From Porogramme epimiltina (lineage: Eukaryota; Basidiomycota; Agaricomycetes; Polyporales; Polyporaceae): 36,809 nucleotides of DNA. Each line of letters starts with the position of its first letter. The stretch's first letter is position 1. Made by a program: the position numbers and the translations under genes. The stretch spans positions 1-36,809 of the forward strand of contig FTLJ01001089.1 in the NCBI GenBank assembly GCA_900155495.1. The letters are read 5' to 3'. The notes below the pieces were generated by a model. The model was not told the DNA's origin. It searched no databases and worked only from the letters and a program-made list of their open reading frames with translations. Shown piece by piece: positions 11,589 through 21,948 of the stretch.

Positions 11589-11595
11589 ATAAATA
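11589..11595 (-). promoter_or_regulatory. TATA-like box of the immunomodulatory protein gene
   Basis: TATTTAT on the minus strand lies about 55 bases upstream of the 5'UTR intron donor, a suitable place for a transcription start between the two. It is a motif match only. Confidence 0.45.
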
Positions 11596-11774
11596 GAGGC
11601 CTGTTTGTAATCAGCGTCAATGTTCTCGCCATCTCCGCCATATCACTACCCATCGGGGACAACTATCGGTCATACCTTGCATTTGCTAGCTTGGCATATT
11701 ACATTCATGATAGATCTAGCCCCTTCAATGGACCACCCGTGTTAGGCACAATGTGCCCATGCCGGGGGCAGATA

Positions 11775-11810
11775 GGACGTCCACCTGGACGCTGCTCTCT
11801 CTGGACGTCC
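11775..11810. promoter_or_regulatory. Paired GGACGTCC palindromes upstream of the immunomodulatory protein gene
   Basis: Two identical 8-bp palindromes containing the ACGT core lie 28 bp apart. A related GGACG half-site lies between them, and a separate 13-bp dyad lies 18 bp to the left. ACGT cores are bound by bZIP factors in fungi; a regulatory role here is inference. Confidence 0.35.
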
Positions 11811-11999
11811 CTTTGTCCATGCCCACTACATCACGGCGAACAACCTAGGTCCCTGCCGCAACAATGCTAAAGGTCTTCCTTCCGGCGGTGAGATGGCGAT
11901 AGAATCAAGGGGCTTCCAGGGTTGCATAGAAGATGGAAGAAGGATGCCATCGAAGAAACCCTATACATTACATCTTCAAGGGGGGGTCGTCTACTTATC

Positions 12000-13187
12000 T
12001 TACAAACTGACAGACTCTAAGTTCTGCACCAAGCTTTCTTCAGTGTTCGACAACGGGGATTGTACAGCCTTGGCATTTGCTTCTGACTCAGTACCGACGA
12101 GTGGAGTTTGATCTTGCGGAGCCGTCTGGGCGTCTGTCCCCTCGGAAACTTTCGCCGGGAGCGAAGTTTGGGGTCCACCCTCCGGTCCATCCCATCCAGG
12201 CAATGGTTTTCGGTCAGGCGTCTCAACACGGGAGAAGAACTGCGGACGAAGATAGCCTTGCTCGTCGCCTTCAGTCAACACGACCCCGTTGGTAGAGAGG
12301 TAGAACTTGACTCCAGCATCTAGCGCTTTCTGTATGTCGATGAAGATCAATATCTGGGAGGAGTTACGCATTCCTGTATGATGAAATATTCAGTGTTGGG
12401 GTCGTATGCCTCCGTAAAGAAACGTACCGCTGATCACTCCGGAGCCTGGGACGCCTTGTGCGAGGTGGATGTGGTTGCGGGTCATCTTACTTAGACCCTG
12501 CTCCTCTGACGATAGGTCCTCTCAGCATGCTATGCTTGGGGGAGCACGCTATACTCACTTATGCTTTCCCAGGCACGTTTTGTTGTTCCATGTACGGCAA
12601 TACCAGTCGGTATGGCGGCTAGAGAAGTGATGGGTTCCAGCTCCAGTGCAACGGACTGAGTCTAATGTGAGAGTCGTGTTGGGGGCGAAACTATATGACT
12701 ACGTACCTTCATCGAATGACCCTGGTTTGCACGGATCCACCAGACGTCCTCCTCCAGGGCAAGACTATATCTGCCCTTGGCGTCATCCTTTACGATTTGT
12801 TGCAAAGCTTCAAAGTTCAGGTCACGCATTTTTGGGAGTCCTAGCTACTTCCAAGATAATTAGTCCGCGATGTCAGTGAGGCAGCCGTTGTGCACCACTC
12901 ACAAGTTCTTCGACACGGACATAACCATCCTGCCGCATGGCAAGGCCCTCGGACTGTGAACCATGTCTGAGGATCCAAGAAAGCGTCTTGGAGACCCGAA
13001 CTTGTTGCGAATCCTTCGGAAGGCCTCGTAACTTCGCAGAACCGCCTCCTTTACCGCCGCCGCGGACGCCCTCTCCTCCCCTCTTCCCGCCACGGTCTGT
13101 ATTCCGTTTAGGTCTCTGTTTCCGATCTGCTTTCTCCTGGGGCTGAGACAATTGCTCCTCGACCGTGTCGGTTTCGAGCGAGGCCAT
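12000..13187 (-). CDS. TPT1: tRNA 2'-phosphotransferase (Tpt1/KptA family)
   Basis: Removes the 2'-phosphate left at the splice junction by fungal tRNA ligase, transferring it to NAD+. Exons 13187-12903, 12844-12707, 12661-12559, 12505-12428 and 12373-12000 give 325 aa (yeast 230; the extra length is a disordered N-terminus and an acidic Gln/Glu-rich tail). Domain motifs in order are VRVSKTLSWILRHG, MRQDGYVRVEEL, DLNFEALQQIVKDDAKGRYSL, WIRANQGHSMK, AVHGTTKRAWESI, TRNHIHLAQGVPGSGVISG, and MRNSSQILIFIDIQKALDAG with FYLSTNGVVLTEG. The LRHG, HGT and RNHIHLA residues belong to the NAD/phosphate active site. ATG 13187 is used because the frame's upstream extension has no ATG. All junctions are GT-AG and in phase. 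Confidence 0.93.
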
Positions 13188-13710
13188 AGGAAGTCCGTTC
13201 GCACACAGAGCACGCGAAAAAGAGCGAGTCCGGGAGATATGATTGAGCAAAAAGATGCGCGGAGGCAGGATGGCGCACGGCCGTATGGGTCGGCGAGGAC
13301 GGGGACGGATAAAGGTTGTTGAAGCCGAGATTGAGCCTGAATCTGGCTCTGGAAGTCGTTAGGAGGTCGATCCGAAAGCTCGAGTCAAGTCGGTTGTGGC
13401 CCCAATTGTTATACAGCATTGTTTAGTGAAACAATATATTTACGTAAGCAAATCATATCACAAGACGATTAAGTGCACGCTGCAGCCCACCTGTACGTAG
13501 CCACCATTGTCTCCCCTCTGGCCCAGCTCTCGACGATCATCCTACGTCTCTCGACTACCCAACTCAGGCTCATATACCACCCAAGATCGTTAAGGACCAT
13601 AGACTGCGCACTGTGAGTATTCAACGTACGCGCCCGGAAATGTGGTCATACCTCTCTAGTTGTCCTAGATCTGACTAAAGCAACGATATTGGCAGGACCA
13701 CTTCACCGTC
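13188..13710. promoter_or_regulatory. Divergent promoter region, TPT1 / RING E3 gene
   Basis: This spacer of 523 bp lies between divergent start codons. The part nearest TPT1 is GC-rich and probably its 5' UTR. An AT-rich core near 13420-13460 could serve as a core promoter for either side. No further gene is supported. Confidence 0.4.
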
Positions 13711-15650
13711 ATGCCACCGTCCGTTATACCCACCAGTGTCATAACTAGCCGCCGTTCAACCGGCTCTGCCCGCCAACGGGAGAATCGTCCCCACAATCAG
13801 CAGGGCTCGGTCTCTGTGCGGCGCCGCAAGTCCCGTTCCCCGGATGGGCGGGGCGGCGACGATGTCGCCGTGCCGACCGACAACCATGCCCGCAGGAAGA
13901 AACGTCCGGCGACCCAGGGCACCTCGGGCTCCACCCCTTCCGCCTCCAACGCCACGTCGCGCATGGCCATCTGGGAGGACGCGCCGCAGCCCCAGGCCGA
14001 TCGGGGGCGCACGAAGTCGAAGCCGAAGGCGCGGCCGGCTGCGATCCGGCTGGACGACGACGACAATGACGACGACGGCGGCGCGCACTTCGTGACGAAC
14101 ATCCTGCCCATGTCCGAGCTCGGAGGGCGCGCGGCCAACGCGGTGCAGAGCGGGCGGTCTAAGCGCAAGGAGCGTTCCCGGTCTCGCGACGCGCACCGGC
14201 TGTCCCGCAAGTCGACCCCTCTGGAGCCGATGATGGACGACGAGGAACCGGCGTACACGGGGCCGTTGGCGCTGGGGGAGTACGCTAGGATGAAGCAGGA
14301 GGTGGAGACGTTGCGGAAGGTGCGTTTAGTGGGTCTTACGACACGAGTGTGATCGCTGAAGCATCCACGCAGCAACTGGCTGTCACTAAGAAGAACATGA
14401 AGTCTCAGGCAAAGGTGTGTTCATATCCTGCATGTGTTTCTTGCCATTCAGACCTTTCGGTGTAGAACATGGAAGAGCTTCAGACGGAGTTGACGAGCGC
14501 CAAGGAAGTAAGTATTGTGCATTTTCAATTATGAGGCAGTTGGTTAATTGGATGTTTTCAGTCGCACCGCGCTCAACGCCTGGAGATGGAGAAGTTGAAG
14601 AGTCGTGCGAAGAAGTCCGATGACGTAGGTCCCTTCTACTGTGTAAACATCACACATGAATAACGTAATTCCCAGCTGGTGTCGACCATCGAGAGTAACC
14701 TGACATGCCAAATTTGTATGGAACTTCTCGTTAAGCCCCACGGGTAAGCATTCGGGAGCGGACTTGTATTGGCGCATACACTAATGCATCGTAGCCTTTC
14801 CCCGTGTGGCCATGTTTGCTGTATGAACTGTCTGCTAGAATGGTTCAAGTCTGCGCCACCAGGGGAAAACGACATGACGGACGACGAGCATCCACTTTCC
14901 CTTCTCTATCGCACGAAGTCATGTCCGTGCTGCCGCACCGTCGTGCACAGCAAACCCATTCCTCTGTACCTTGTCAAGTCCATCGTCTCTGCCTTCGACA
15001 AGGCAAGAACACCTGCCGGTGCTGCGCGACCTTCTCCCCCTCTCGACGACGAAGATCCTTGGGCCGGCATATTCTGCGACCCTCGTGACATGGAGAACTA
15101 CTGGAGCACCGACGAAGACGATGATGAGGATGAGGATGAAGAGGAAGATGGTGAGGACGACGATGGTTATGGGGAAGGTTACTGGGAGGCCAACAATTAC
15201 GAGAACTACGGAACAGACGAAGACGAAGAACCGTACGACGGCCCGTATATAAACCCTCGCTGGGCCCCTCCAAGTGTCGGCGTTCTTCTTGAAGATTATC
15301 CGCTTCTAGATCCGGAGGGTTCAGAGTTTGCGATGCTGCGCCGGGGCGCAACTATGGGGATGATCGAACTCTTCGACATGACGTACGACCACGATGACGG
15401 ACTCTGCGCCATAACCGAAGGTAACCTGGTTTTCCTGGGGTGGAATATCGACCTGCACCCCGACGACGAGTTCGGCGAAGAGTACATGAATTGGATCCTT
15501 GCGGATATGTACGACAGGCATGAGCGTTGGCGCGTTATGAGCAACGATGAGAATGACTCGTGGACCGCGTGGAGATTGGTGCCCGCGTACGAGGACGAGG
15601 ATTACGAGGACACCGACTCTGAGTACTGGGCAGAGGAGATGGAGTACTAG
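13711..15650 (+). CDS. RING-finger protein with coiled coil and acidic region (probable E3 ubiquitin ligase)
   Basis: Likely RING-type E3 ligase. Exons 13711-14319, 14373-14414, 14466-14507, 14562-14624, 14676-14743 and 14795-15650 give 559 aa. Residues 1-180 are basic, Ser/Arg rich and disordered. Residues about 190-255 form a coiled coil (YARMKQEVETLRK continuing through four short exons to KLKSRAKKSDD). The C3HC4 RING starts at Cys263 (CQIC), continues with PCGHVCCMNC after an intron inside the finger, and closes with CPCC near 318-321. The loop between the two halves is unusually long and acidic. A Glu/Asp-only run near residues 360-375 follows, then a conserved-looking acidic C-terminus (WDLV-like YNILADMYDRHERW region). 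The layout recalls nuclear chromatin-associated RING proteins such as Psh1, but I cannot assign orthology. Confidence 0.85.
15110..15165 (+). repeat. Acidic codon repeat in the RING gene
   Basis: A run of GAY/GAR codons encodes an uninterrupted Asp/Glu stretch with one Gly. It is an in-frame low-complexity tract. Confidence 0.7.
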
Positions 15651-15917
15651 TAGACCGGATCTGATGGAGTTTCGCGTCGGTATCGTGGCGGCGAGGGTAG
15701 GAGGACAGTGTTCATGCAGGTCATATACTGTACAAAGTTTTGTAACATTGTGTGTATATTGTTATCTGTCTACATGTGCTAGTATCTGTCTCTTCATGTA
15801 ATTGTCTTTTGGATCTAGATTGCTTCCTGGTCAGCGAGAGAATGTGCAAGAGAGGGCGCTCTGAGATGGCATGCCTGACTTGGGCACATTCGTTACTGAC
15901 GTAATACGGTGACGTCC

Positions 15918-16109
15918 ATGCCAAGCCAAGGCTCAGTGGACCTCGATCGGGCGATCCGCCGTGTCTCTCCACTGAGTCTCCAGCGCTCTCGCGCCCCCAC
16001 CATCCGCCTCCCCGGTCCAGCCTTCACGGCACTCAACGCTCGCTCCTTCCCCGCCCGTTCCTCGGGCAAGAGCAAAGGCAAGGGTCGATACCTCAAGTGT
16101 TTGGCCTAG
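15918..16109 (+). CDS. Possible small basic protein, 63 aa
   Basis: This is an intronless ATG-to-TAG frame between two plus-strand genes, 268 bases after the RING gene stop and 180 bases before the TMEM184 gene. It has GC-ending codon use like neighbouring exons. The product is strongly basic, with a KSKGKGRY motif near the C-terminus and no cysteine pair or membrane segment. I do not recognise it. It could instead be a chance open frame in the TMEM184 promoter or the RING 3' UTR. Confidence 0.35.
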   Translation: MPSQGSVDLDRAIRRVSPLSLQRSRAPTIRLPGPAFTALNARSFPARSSGKSKGKGRYLKCLA

Positions 16110-16288
16110 CGTGCCCCGTCATCTTTTCTACTTCAAACTGACTTTTGGTCCCCACCGATCTGTTACGACCATTCCACGACCCTAACGACTTTACGACTTT
16201 CGCAATAACGGCTCTGTATCTCTGCTTTTCTTTGCACCGCTGTCTTTATATCTCTATCTATCCCCTCCCCGGCCTCAGGCTCTTAGCG

Positions 16289-19200
16289 ATGGCAGAAATT
16301 GTGAACGGGCGATGCCATGCCGAGCGCGCTCCACAAGATAGCCCTCCGCTCATTCAGAACGGGAAGCTTGTTCTCCAAGGTATGTCCACCCCAAATATAC
16401 TGCCGATACCTGTCTGAGAAAGCCGATCCTTCTTCTCAGCACACCATGTGAGTTGCTGCAATTTGTCAGCTTAGAGTCTTGGCTAGAACGCACCCCTGGC
16501 ATAGATTGGCTGGATTGTCTGCTCCGCCTTTACATTGATCGCTATGGGGGTGTCGTTTTGGCTCATCAACAAGCATCTGCGATCTTATACCAACGTGCGT
16601 GACCCCCAGGTATAGCGCTGTCCGAATTCTCACCCACACTTTATCGTAGAAACACGAGCAACGCTGTAAGTTCACGCTATCCAATATTCTTCCCCACACT
16701 CACACACGTGTTCGCTAGACGTCGTCCGAATTTTGTTTATGGTACCACTGTATGCGCTTGTCAGCACCGCATCATATCTCTGGTGGGTGAGTACACGTTT
16801 CAGACCTGTATCGATCGAGGCTCGTTTTAATCGTAGCATAGAACCATTCAACGCCTCTACTCCTCCTTCGTGACTGCTACGAATCCACCGTCCTCACGTC
16901 ATTCTTCTACCTCCTGCTACTGTACCTGTCTCCCGATGTGAATGAGCAGAAGGAAATATTTCGCAAGGTTCGCAACATTTCCTGTCTCTCGGATGCTGAC
17001 CCTCACGGCCAACTAGAATGGGCTATCACGGGAGAATGACAGAAGCAGGCGTCGACGTGGAGAGCCGCCACAGAAGTGGGTGTATCCTCTGGGGTTCGTC
17101 AAATGGAAGCCTGCGGTGAGCTCTTCCTCGATTAGGCTGTGGATGAGGTTGTTTATCTCATTCGCCGCAATAGGATGGGTTGTATTTTCTACAGCTTATG
17201 AAGTGGGGCGTTCTTCAGTATTGTGTGGTCCGACCAGGGTATGCCCCCGTAGACTTGGGATCGGTTGGCATCTTGTGACATTCCATCTTCAGGACCACGC
17301 TAGCCGCGGTCATCCTTGATTATGCCGGACTGTACTGCGAGGACTCGTGGAGTTTGGGATGGGGCCATATATGGGTAAGTTGTTCCTCGAGCAGATGCTA
17401 TGTTGTGCTAATACCGGCTCGTAGATCACAGTCGTTGTGTCTTTGTCTGTCACTGTCGGCATGTACTGTCTGATCCAGTTGTACATGGCGGTCAAGGTCC
17501 AGCTAGCACCACAGAGGCCACTTCTCAAACTGTTCGCCATTAAAGCAGTCGGTACGGATACCATTCCAGCTTATTATACGGAATTCTTGACCAGAGATAT
17601 GTTTAGTGTTCTTGACTTTTTGGCAAGCGACCTTCCTCTCGATTTTGACACTGTTTGGACTCGTCAAAGATGTACGTGTTCGGGACAGTCCCACAGGACT
17701 CTGTGCTCACTTACTCTCAGACCCCCTTCATGACTGCGGACAATATAAACATCGGCATCGGTGCCATCGCAGAGACAGTTGAAATGGCGTACGTGCACCT
17801 CCCCTGGCACTCATAGTCCCAGTCTAAACTTTTTTGTAGTCTTTTCGCCTTGTTGCACATCAAGGCTTTCTCGTACAAGCCGTATCTTACAGGAGACGAA
17901 CCAACTTCTCGGTGGCGCAGCCTTATTCACGCCATGAACTTCAAGGAAACCTTTGTTGAACTGTGGCATGGGTGGATCTACATGGTCCGTCATAGCCGTG
18001 GACACGAGGTCGACGCTCAGGCACGTCGTGAAGCTGTCCTAGAGAACGTATTCGGACGCTCCAGGTTCGACATCTATCGGGACGCAAACGGCTCAAGCAC
18101 CGCCAACGTCAACGCATCAGAGAAGGATCTCAACGTCACCGTCCAGGTTGAGAAAGAAGTGCGAGTGGGCGAGGAGCGTCAGTGGCTCGGTTTGGGCGAC
18201 GATTACATATACGGCTTGGGGTACCAGTCACGGAGGACACGAGAAAGAAGCGAAGGGTTAGAAACACAGATTGAAAAGGAGCTCGTAACCCGCGGATACA
18301 CGTTGCGAGGTACGTCCTGATAAGCGTTGCTCGCATCCCCTGACTGATTCCCATTCTTCAAGGTGATTCCAGTGGCACGTATGCGCCTATCGTCGATTCC
18401 GAACAGTCCCCCGTCCCCTCGCAAGGCCACCAGCGCGCACAGCCGTCTTGGTGGCGTCGTGTCTACAACCGTCTTTCTCAGTCAGGTCCTGATCCAGACG
18501 CGGAAAACCAGGATGTCGTCTCGAATGGTTACACCGGCGTTCGACACCGCTCTCGGTCTCGTCATCGTTCAAGGGACATGTCAAACAAAGTTGGAAAGAC
18601 CCCAATTATGCCGGATGTGCAGGAAGACTACTATAATGATCCACCGCCGCCCTCTGCAATACGCACGTATCGCGAAAGTAAGCGTCAAAGTCGGAAGGTC
18701 AATCCGAGATACAGTCTTTCCCCAGAGCCCGACCCGCCTCTTCTCCTTGCATCATTTGGCAGCCCGCCGAGCTCCCCAAGAGCCCTCGCAAATCGGAATG
18801 ACCGTTCTGTTGCTGCTTCCGGTCTAGATCAACCACTTCCTACTCTACTTTCACCGCCGTTGGCCTCTCCAAGCGCGCAATCCCTACAAGCAGACAGCTT
18901 CTTCAACCGTGCATTTGCCGGGTCTGTCGAACCCGGATCATCCGTGGAAATAGGTACCTCCGGTGCACCGTCATCTCAGTCCCATCAAACGCAAGTGCGG
19001 TTGGGACCAGTACCCTTGGTTGCTACCCAGACCAAGAATGCAGCCAAGACTCCCGTTGTGGTTGACCAGCTCGATAGGGCTGCCGTCATCATCGGCCCGA
19101 GTCCCCTACAGACCGCCTCAAATGTAATGGGCTCCCCACTTCCCTCCCCTCCGCAACGTCCACCGGTCATCGGAACCGCGGAGGGGGGAGGAAGGCGACC

Positions 19201-19585
19201 TTCATCCCACCGCAGAGACTCGGCCCAGTTCTTCCCAGAACCTCGTGCGCTCTCGCCCCCTCAGATGTCGTTGCAGACGCTCCCGCCCATCCACCAATCT
19301 CCCCCTCACTCGCCACCCCACCCCCCTCGCCTCCAGCGCGCCTCTGCTGCCTACTCAAGAGGCGTGCGCCGGAACTCTGGCCAATCGTACGAGCCTGCAC
19401 AGCGTTCGCCCGCCCAATACGCGCCGACTAACCGATTTGTGCCGGCGAGGGACAAGATCGTCCTCCCGGCGCCCCTTGCGCCGGCACAGTCATCGCCGCC
19501 GCGTTCATCGCCTGCCTCGCCCTCTTCTCCGCCTCCCAGATACTCCAGCACGAGTCCCTATTCCCGGTCGTCTCCTCCGAGGTAG
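16289..19585 (+). CDS. TMEM184/DUF300 (Ost-alpha-like) multi-pass membrane protein
   Basis: Member of the DUF300/organic solute transporter alpha family (yeast relative YKR051W), with about seven membrane segments; transport function unproven in fungi. Exons: 16289-16379, 16440-16447, 16505-16594, 16650-16665, 16719-16786, 16842-16967, 17017-17115, 17174-17238, 17293-17374, 17425-17551, 17607-17671, 17721-17788, 17840-18309, 18363-19585; 865 aa. The 8-nt second exon restores AHHIGWIV, the family's first-helix start. Hallmarks that follow are VRILFMVPLYAL, LLRDCYESTVL, GLYFLQLMKWGVLQY, VFLTFWQATFLSIL, and TADNINIGIGAIAETVEMALFALLHIKAF. The last exon adds about 400 residues of Pro/Ser-rich disordered cytoplasmic tail. 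Every junction keeps phase. Confidence 0.9.
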
Positions 19586-19890
19586 TTGTCGTACATACCC
19601 GGTTGCCTGTCGGGCCATATCATCTCTTGCTGCTACTGTTGTTGTTCTTGCCCAACTCAACTTATGATCTATTTAGTCGCTGTATACCTTTTGCTCTGTT
19701 TACGAACCATGATGACCACCCTTAATGACTTGTAATGACTCTCATCGCTAGCTACCGTGGCACACGCACTGACTGTATCATCTTGACAATCCGCTGCCAA
19801 TCCACATCACTTTGTGTCTTATCTGGTGCACAATGAACACTTCAAACCGTCCTCGGAGGCAAGGAAAGTGTGCTACATACACTGGCAACT
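19586..19890. other. Convergent intergenic spacer (3' UTRs)
   Basis: Stop-to-stop spacer between the TMEM184 gene and the HET gene. It is AT-richer than the flanks. I see no ORF or repeat beyond expected 3' UTR sequence. Confidence 0.5.
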
Positions 19891-21948
19891 CTAGACGGAC
19901 GAGTATCGGGTGAACGTGACATCAAGTATGTAGAGATTCCGGAAGGTCTTTCCAAAGCTGAGATGGCAATTTTTCCACTGCTGTACCCGTAACGTAACTG
20001 CGCATGAGAAGTCCCGACGAAAAACCAATGTGCACCCTGTCTCGTCGCCTCCCACTACCTCATCGTCTCGTACCACTACTTCATGTCCCGGAAATCCAAA
20101 CCAATGTACGCGATGGGGAGCGCATCTACACGACCGGGTGGCGCTAGAAGAAGGCGGGCAAGGGAGATGATGGGTGTCCGAAGAGTCTGGGACGGATGTT
20201 CCTGAGCAGAGATCAGGCTTGGAAGGTGTCTGAGCGGTGCCAGTGTCCACGACGACTTCGAACCACGGGTGGTCGTATTGGTCACACGACCCGTGGCAGG
20301 TCCATCCACATAGGATCCTGACGATAGCTTGACGGACCGGACCGTATGCACCAGTGTCGTGCGTCGTCGCGATGGTGGCGAAGGTCATCCAGCTAGCTCC
20401 TGTCATTGTGCGCAAGTTATCGGCGGAGCGGTTGTGCGGTAAGGGGCGACCGTCGCGCTCGCGAAACTCCAGCACAACGCCCTCATACCCGTCTCGCTCG
20501 GGAAACGAGATGCCGGCGCACGCCTCTCGGTCGAGGAAGAATCCTCCGGCGGCGAAGCGGCCGAGGACCCGGCGCGGAACGAAGTATGCGAACCGGCACG
20601 GCCGCATCGTGATGTCGGGTTCCAGTGCGGGCGCGGAAAGAGCGCGTGTAACGGATGTGGGACTGTCGAATGCAGGAAGGACAAGGTCGGTAAGTATACA
20701 GTGGCCGATAAAATGCGTCTTGAGGACAGAGGGGGGTACGAATGCGACGCGGCAGGGTGTGAGTGAAGAAAAGTCATCTTCTGAAGACCCAGCGTTCATC
20801 CTGAATGTCATCGAGGCTCCAACGGAACATTCGTTGACGGTGTCGGGAGTACGGTGGAGGAAGAGCACCGCGAGTTCACCGTGCTCGCTCTCGCACTGTA
20901 GTACAGCACAGTAGAAATATTGTGTTGGCGACCAGGGACAGGATGGTAGTCGGACAAGAGGAAACTCGGCACGGATACCGTAGCTTGTGAGACGGCATTC
21001 CGGGGGAGCACGGGTACCTATCTCGAGGATTTGTGCGAGGCGACCATATGAGAACGATTCTGTATGCGTGCCTCTGCGTTGAAAAGCCTCAGGGGAAGAT
21101 GCGAGGAGAGCCCGAGGAGCGTCTGCGGGTGGGAGGGTGAAGTGCATCCAGTCCGGGACGGCGAGAGGATCACCGGTTATTGCTACCCCCCAGGTAAAGA
21201 TAGATTGATCGGGCGAGCGCCGGAGAATCTCTTCTTGTAGTCTCCGGAAAGCGTGCGCTCCTTCACCATAGATGGTTGGGATATGGACGCCGAAAATTCC
21301 CATCAGTGAGTATGCCCGGTCTTCTTCCCGAGTAGTCCGTCGCTTTGAGGCCCACGACATCCGGCGGGCGATGTTGGCTTCATGAAGAGGGCGCGCGTGG
21401 ACCAAGAAGTGGGTGTGGATGCCAGTAATTTCCTCGATGATCTTGGCGAGGGTCTGCTTTGTGCCGATGACAAACCATTCAGTGGAGAGGAACACGACAG
21501 AGCGGGGTGCAAGAAGCTCTTGTAAAGTCCAACCGCGTGTAAACCACTTGCTTTGTCGAAAGGATGAATAATGCCATAAAGGGTCTTCGACATCATTCGT
21601 GTCGTGTAAATACGCGTAGCATATTGCGGCATTGCCGTACCAGGCGTACATCGAGTTGATGGCTTCGGATAGCTGGGAGCTGCTTGACTTGTCGATGCAG
21701 CAGGTGTCGATCCAGACCCAGTGATACCCGTCCCGAGCTGCGACCTCGCAACATCGACGAATCTTCTCCGAGACTTGGACGAGCGCGCCCGCGGGATAGG
21801 AGCGACCAATGGCACGGACCTCCTCAAAAGTTTGTTCTTCCTTCTGCCAAACATGGGAAAGGATCGCATAGCGTATGCCGAATGTGCCTTGAAACTCCTT
21901 CAGAATCGCAGTCCTGGTGTTGAGTAGCCACATTGGGGCAGCTAGCAT
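19891..21948 (-). CDS. HET-domain (heterokaryon incompatibility) protein
   Basis: HET proteins control non-self recognition and programmed cell death in filamentous fungi, but most expanded copies have no known function. It is one 685-aa open frame without introns, the only clear intronless gene of size here. The HET domain covers about residues 26-235: IRYAILSHVW, YHWVWIDTCCIDKSSSSQLS, AINSMYAWYGNAAICYAYL, WFTRGWTLQELLAPRSVVF, and EDRAYSLMGIFGVHIPTIYG followed by ILRRSPDQSIFTWG. The C-terminal 430 residues have no NACHT, P-loop, WD40 or ankyrin signature that I can see, so this is not a HET-E-type NLR. ATG 21948 gives MLAAPMWLLNTRT, and MWLLNT is the standard start of basidiomycete HET proteins. 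Confidence 0.92.
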   Translation of the reverse strand: MLAAPMWLLNTRTAILKEFQGTFGIRYAILSHVWQKEEQTFEEVRAIGRSYPAGALVQVSEKIRRCCEVAARDGYHWVWIDTCCIDKSSSSQLSEAINSMYAWYGNAAICYAYLHDTNDVEDPLWHYSSFRQSKWFTRGWTLQELLAPRSVVFLSTEWFVIGTKQTLAKIIEEITGIHTHFLVHARPLHEANIARRMSWASKRRTTREEDRAYSLMGIFGVHIPTIYGEGAHAFRRLQEEILRRSPDQSIFTWGVAITGDPLAVPDWMHFTLPPADAPRALLASSPEAFQRRGTHTESFSYGRLAQILEIGTRAPPECRLTSYGIRAEFPLVRLPSCPWSPTQYFYCAVLQCESEHGELAVLFLHRTPDTVNECSVGASMTFRMNAGSSEDDFSSLTPCRVAFVPPSVLKTHFIGHCILTDLVLPAFDSPTSVTRALSAPALEPDITMRPCRFAYFVPRRVLGRFAAGGFFLDREACAGISFPERDGYEGVVLEFRERDGRPLPHNRSADNLRTMTGASWMTFATIATTHDTGAYGPVRQAIVRILCGWTCHGSCDQYDHPWFEVVVDTGTAQTPSKPDLCSGTSVPDSSDTHHLPCPPSSSATRSCRCAPHRVHWFGFPGHEVVVRDDEVVGGDETGCTLVFRRDFSCAVTLRVQQWKNCHLSFGKTFRNLYILDVTFTRYSSV

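Larger units (their letters stand above)
11535..11999. other. Upstream region of the immunomodulatory protein gene / downstream of TPT1
   Basis: No gene is supported here. It contains the TATA-like box, a 13-bp dyad GGCACA-A-TGTGCC at 11745-11757, and two copies of the palindrome GGACGTCC at 11775-11782 and 11803-11810. The last 100 bases should hold the TPT1 3' UTR. Confidence 0.5.
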
